Shown here in pieces: positions 36,073 through 36,076 of a DNA stretch of 36,076 nucleotides. Under the pieces are notes generated by a model that was not told the DNA's origin, did no database searches, and saw only the letters and a program-made list of their open reading frames with translations. This stretch comes from a virus: IMG/VR virus record IMGVR_UViG_3300028383_000197, positions 1 to 36,076 of that record. One strand, written 5' to 3'. The position numbers and the translations under genes are program-made. How positions within the stretch are numbered: the stretch's first letter is position 1; each line of letters starts with the position of its first letter.

Positions 36073-36076
36073 TCGC

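Overview
This window reads as part of the genome of a tailed virus (Caudoviricetes type) of a halophilic archaeon. The evidence is: proteins unusually rich in Asp and Glu (salt-adapted); a family B DNA polymerase, archaeal Hjc-type resolvase and class II ribonucleotide reductase; dozens of short genes abutting or overlapping by 1-4 bases; and a repeated haloarchaeal BRE/TATA promoter (consensus about ACCGAAAnnTTTAAATA). The TATA box usually lies about 25-30 bases upstream of the start codon, which implies leaderless mRNAs. Base composition is visibly lower in GC than typical haloarchaeal chromosomes. No capsid, portal, terminase or tail gene is visible, so this is a replication / nucleotide metabolism / accessory region. 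The comparison with large haloviruses that carry similar gene sets is from memory, not from a search.

Layout. 1-2.7 kb: RecB-like PD-(D/E)XK nuclease, Hjc-like resolvase and small unknowns. 2.8-5.6 kb: DNA polymerase B. 5.7-12.6 kb: dNTP supply (thymidylate kinase, dCTP deaminase, class II NrdJ with its zinc-ribbon tail split off by an in-frame TAG, ThyX, IMPDH/GMP reductase) plus a deoxyribosyltransferase-like protein. 12.6-18.1 kb: zinc-ribbon/HhH protein, AAA+ ATPase (likely helicase) with a linked paralogue of its C-terminal domain, RlaP-like nucleotidyltransferase, a disrupted gene, and an acidic unknown behind a long leader. 18.3-21.4 kb: isochorismatase-like protein, an AT-rich island with a kinase-fold gene, then a HIT-like / RNase H-HD fusion / SLOG operon. 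21.4-24.3 kb: candidate ncRNA, RHH regulator, membrane-anchored Cys/His-protease-like protein and small zinc proteins. 24.3-32.6 kb: two copies of a GHKL ATPase plus partner module that resembles phage T4 rIIA/rIIB, with small membrane genes between them. 32.6-36.1 kb: HIT protein, a second AT-rich island with a broken phage-type gene, thioredoxin, small membrane proteins and a NifU-like protein.

How the genes fit together. The virus probably makes its own dNTPs (B12-dependent RNR with thioredoxin as possible reductant, then Dcd, ThyX and Tmk). It copies DNA with PolB and the AAA+ ATPase, which share the N-terminal motif LSANP, and processes DNA with the nuclease, Hjc and RNase H. The rIIA/rIIB-like pairs, SLOG, deoxyribosyltransferase-like, isochorismatase-like and kinase-like genes are candidates for host takeover or counter-defence; that part is inference. 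Several genes appear split by frameshifts, so either sequence errors or real decay must be considered.
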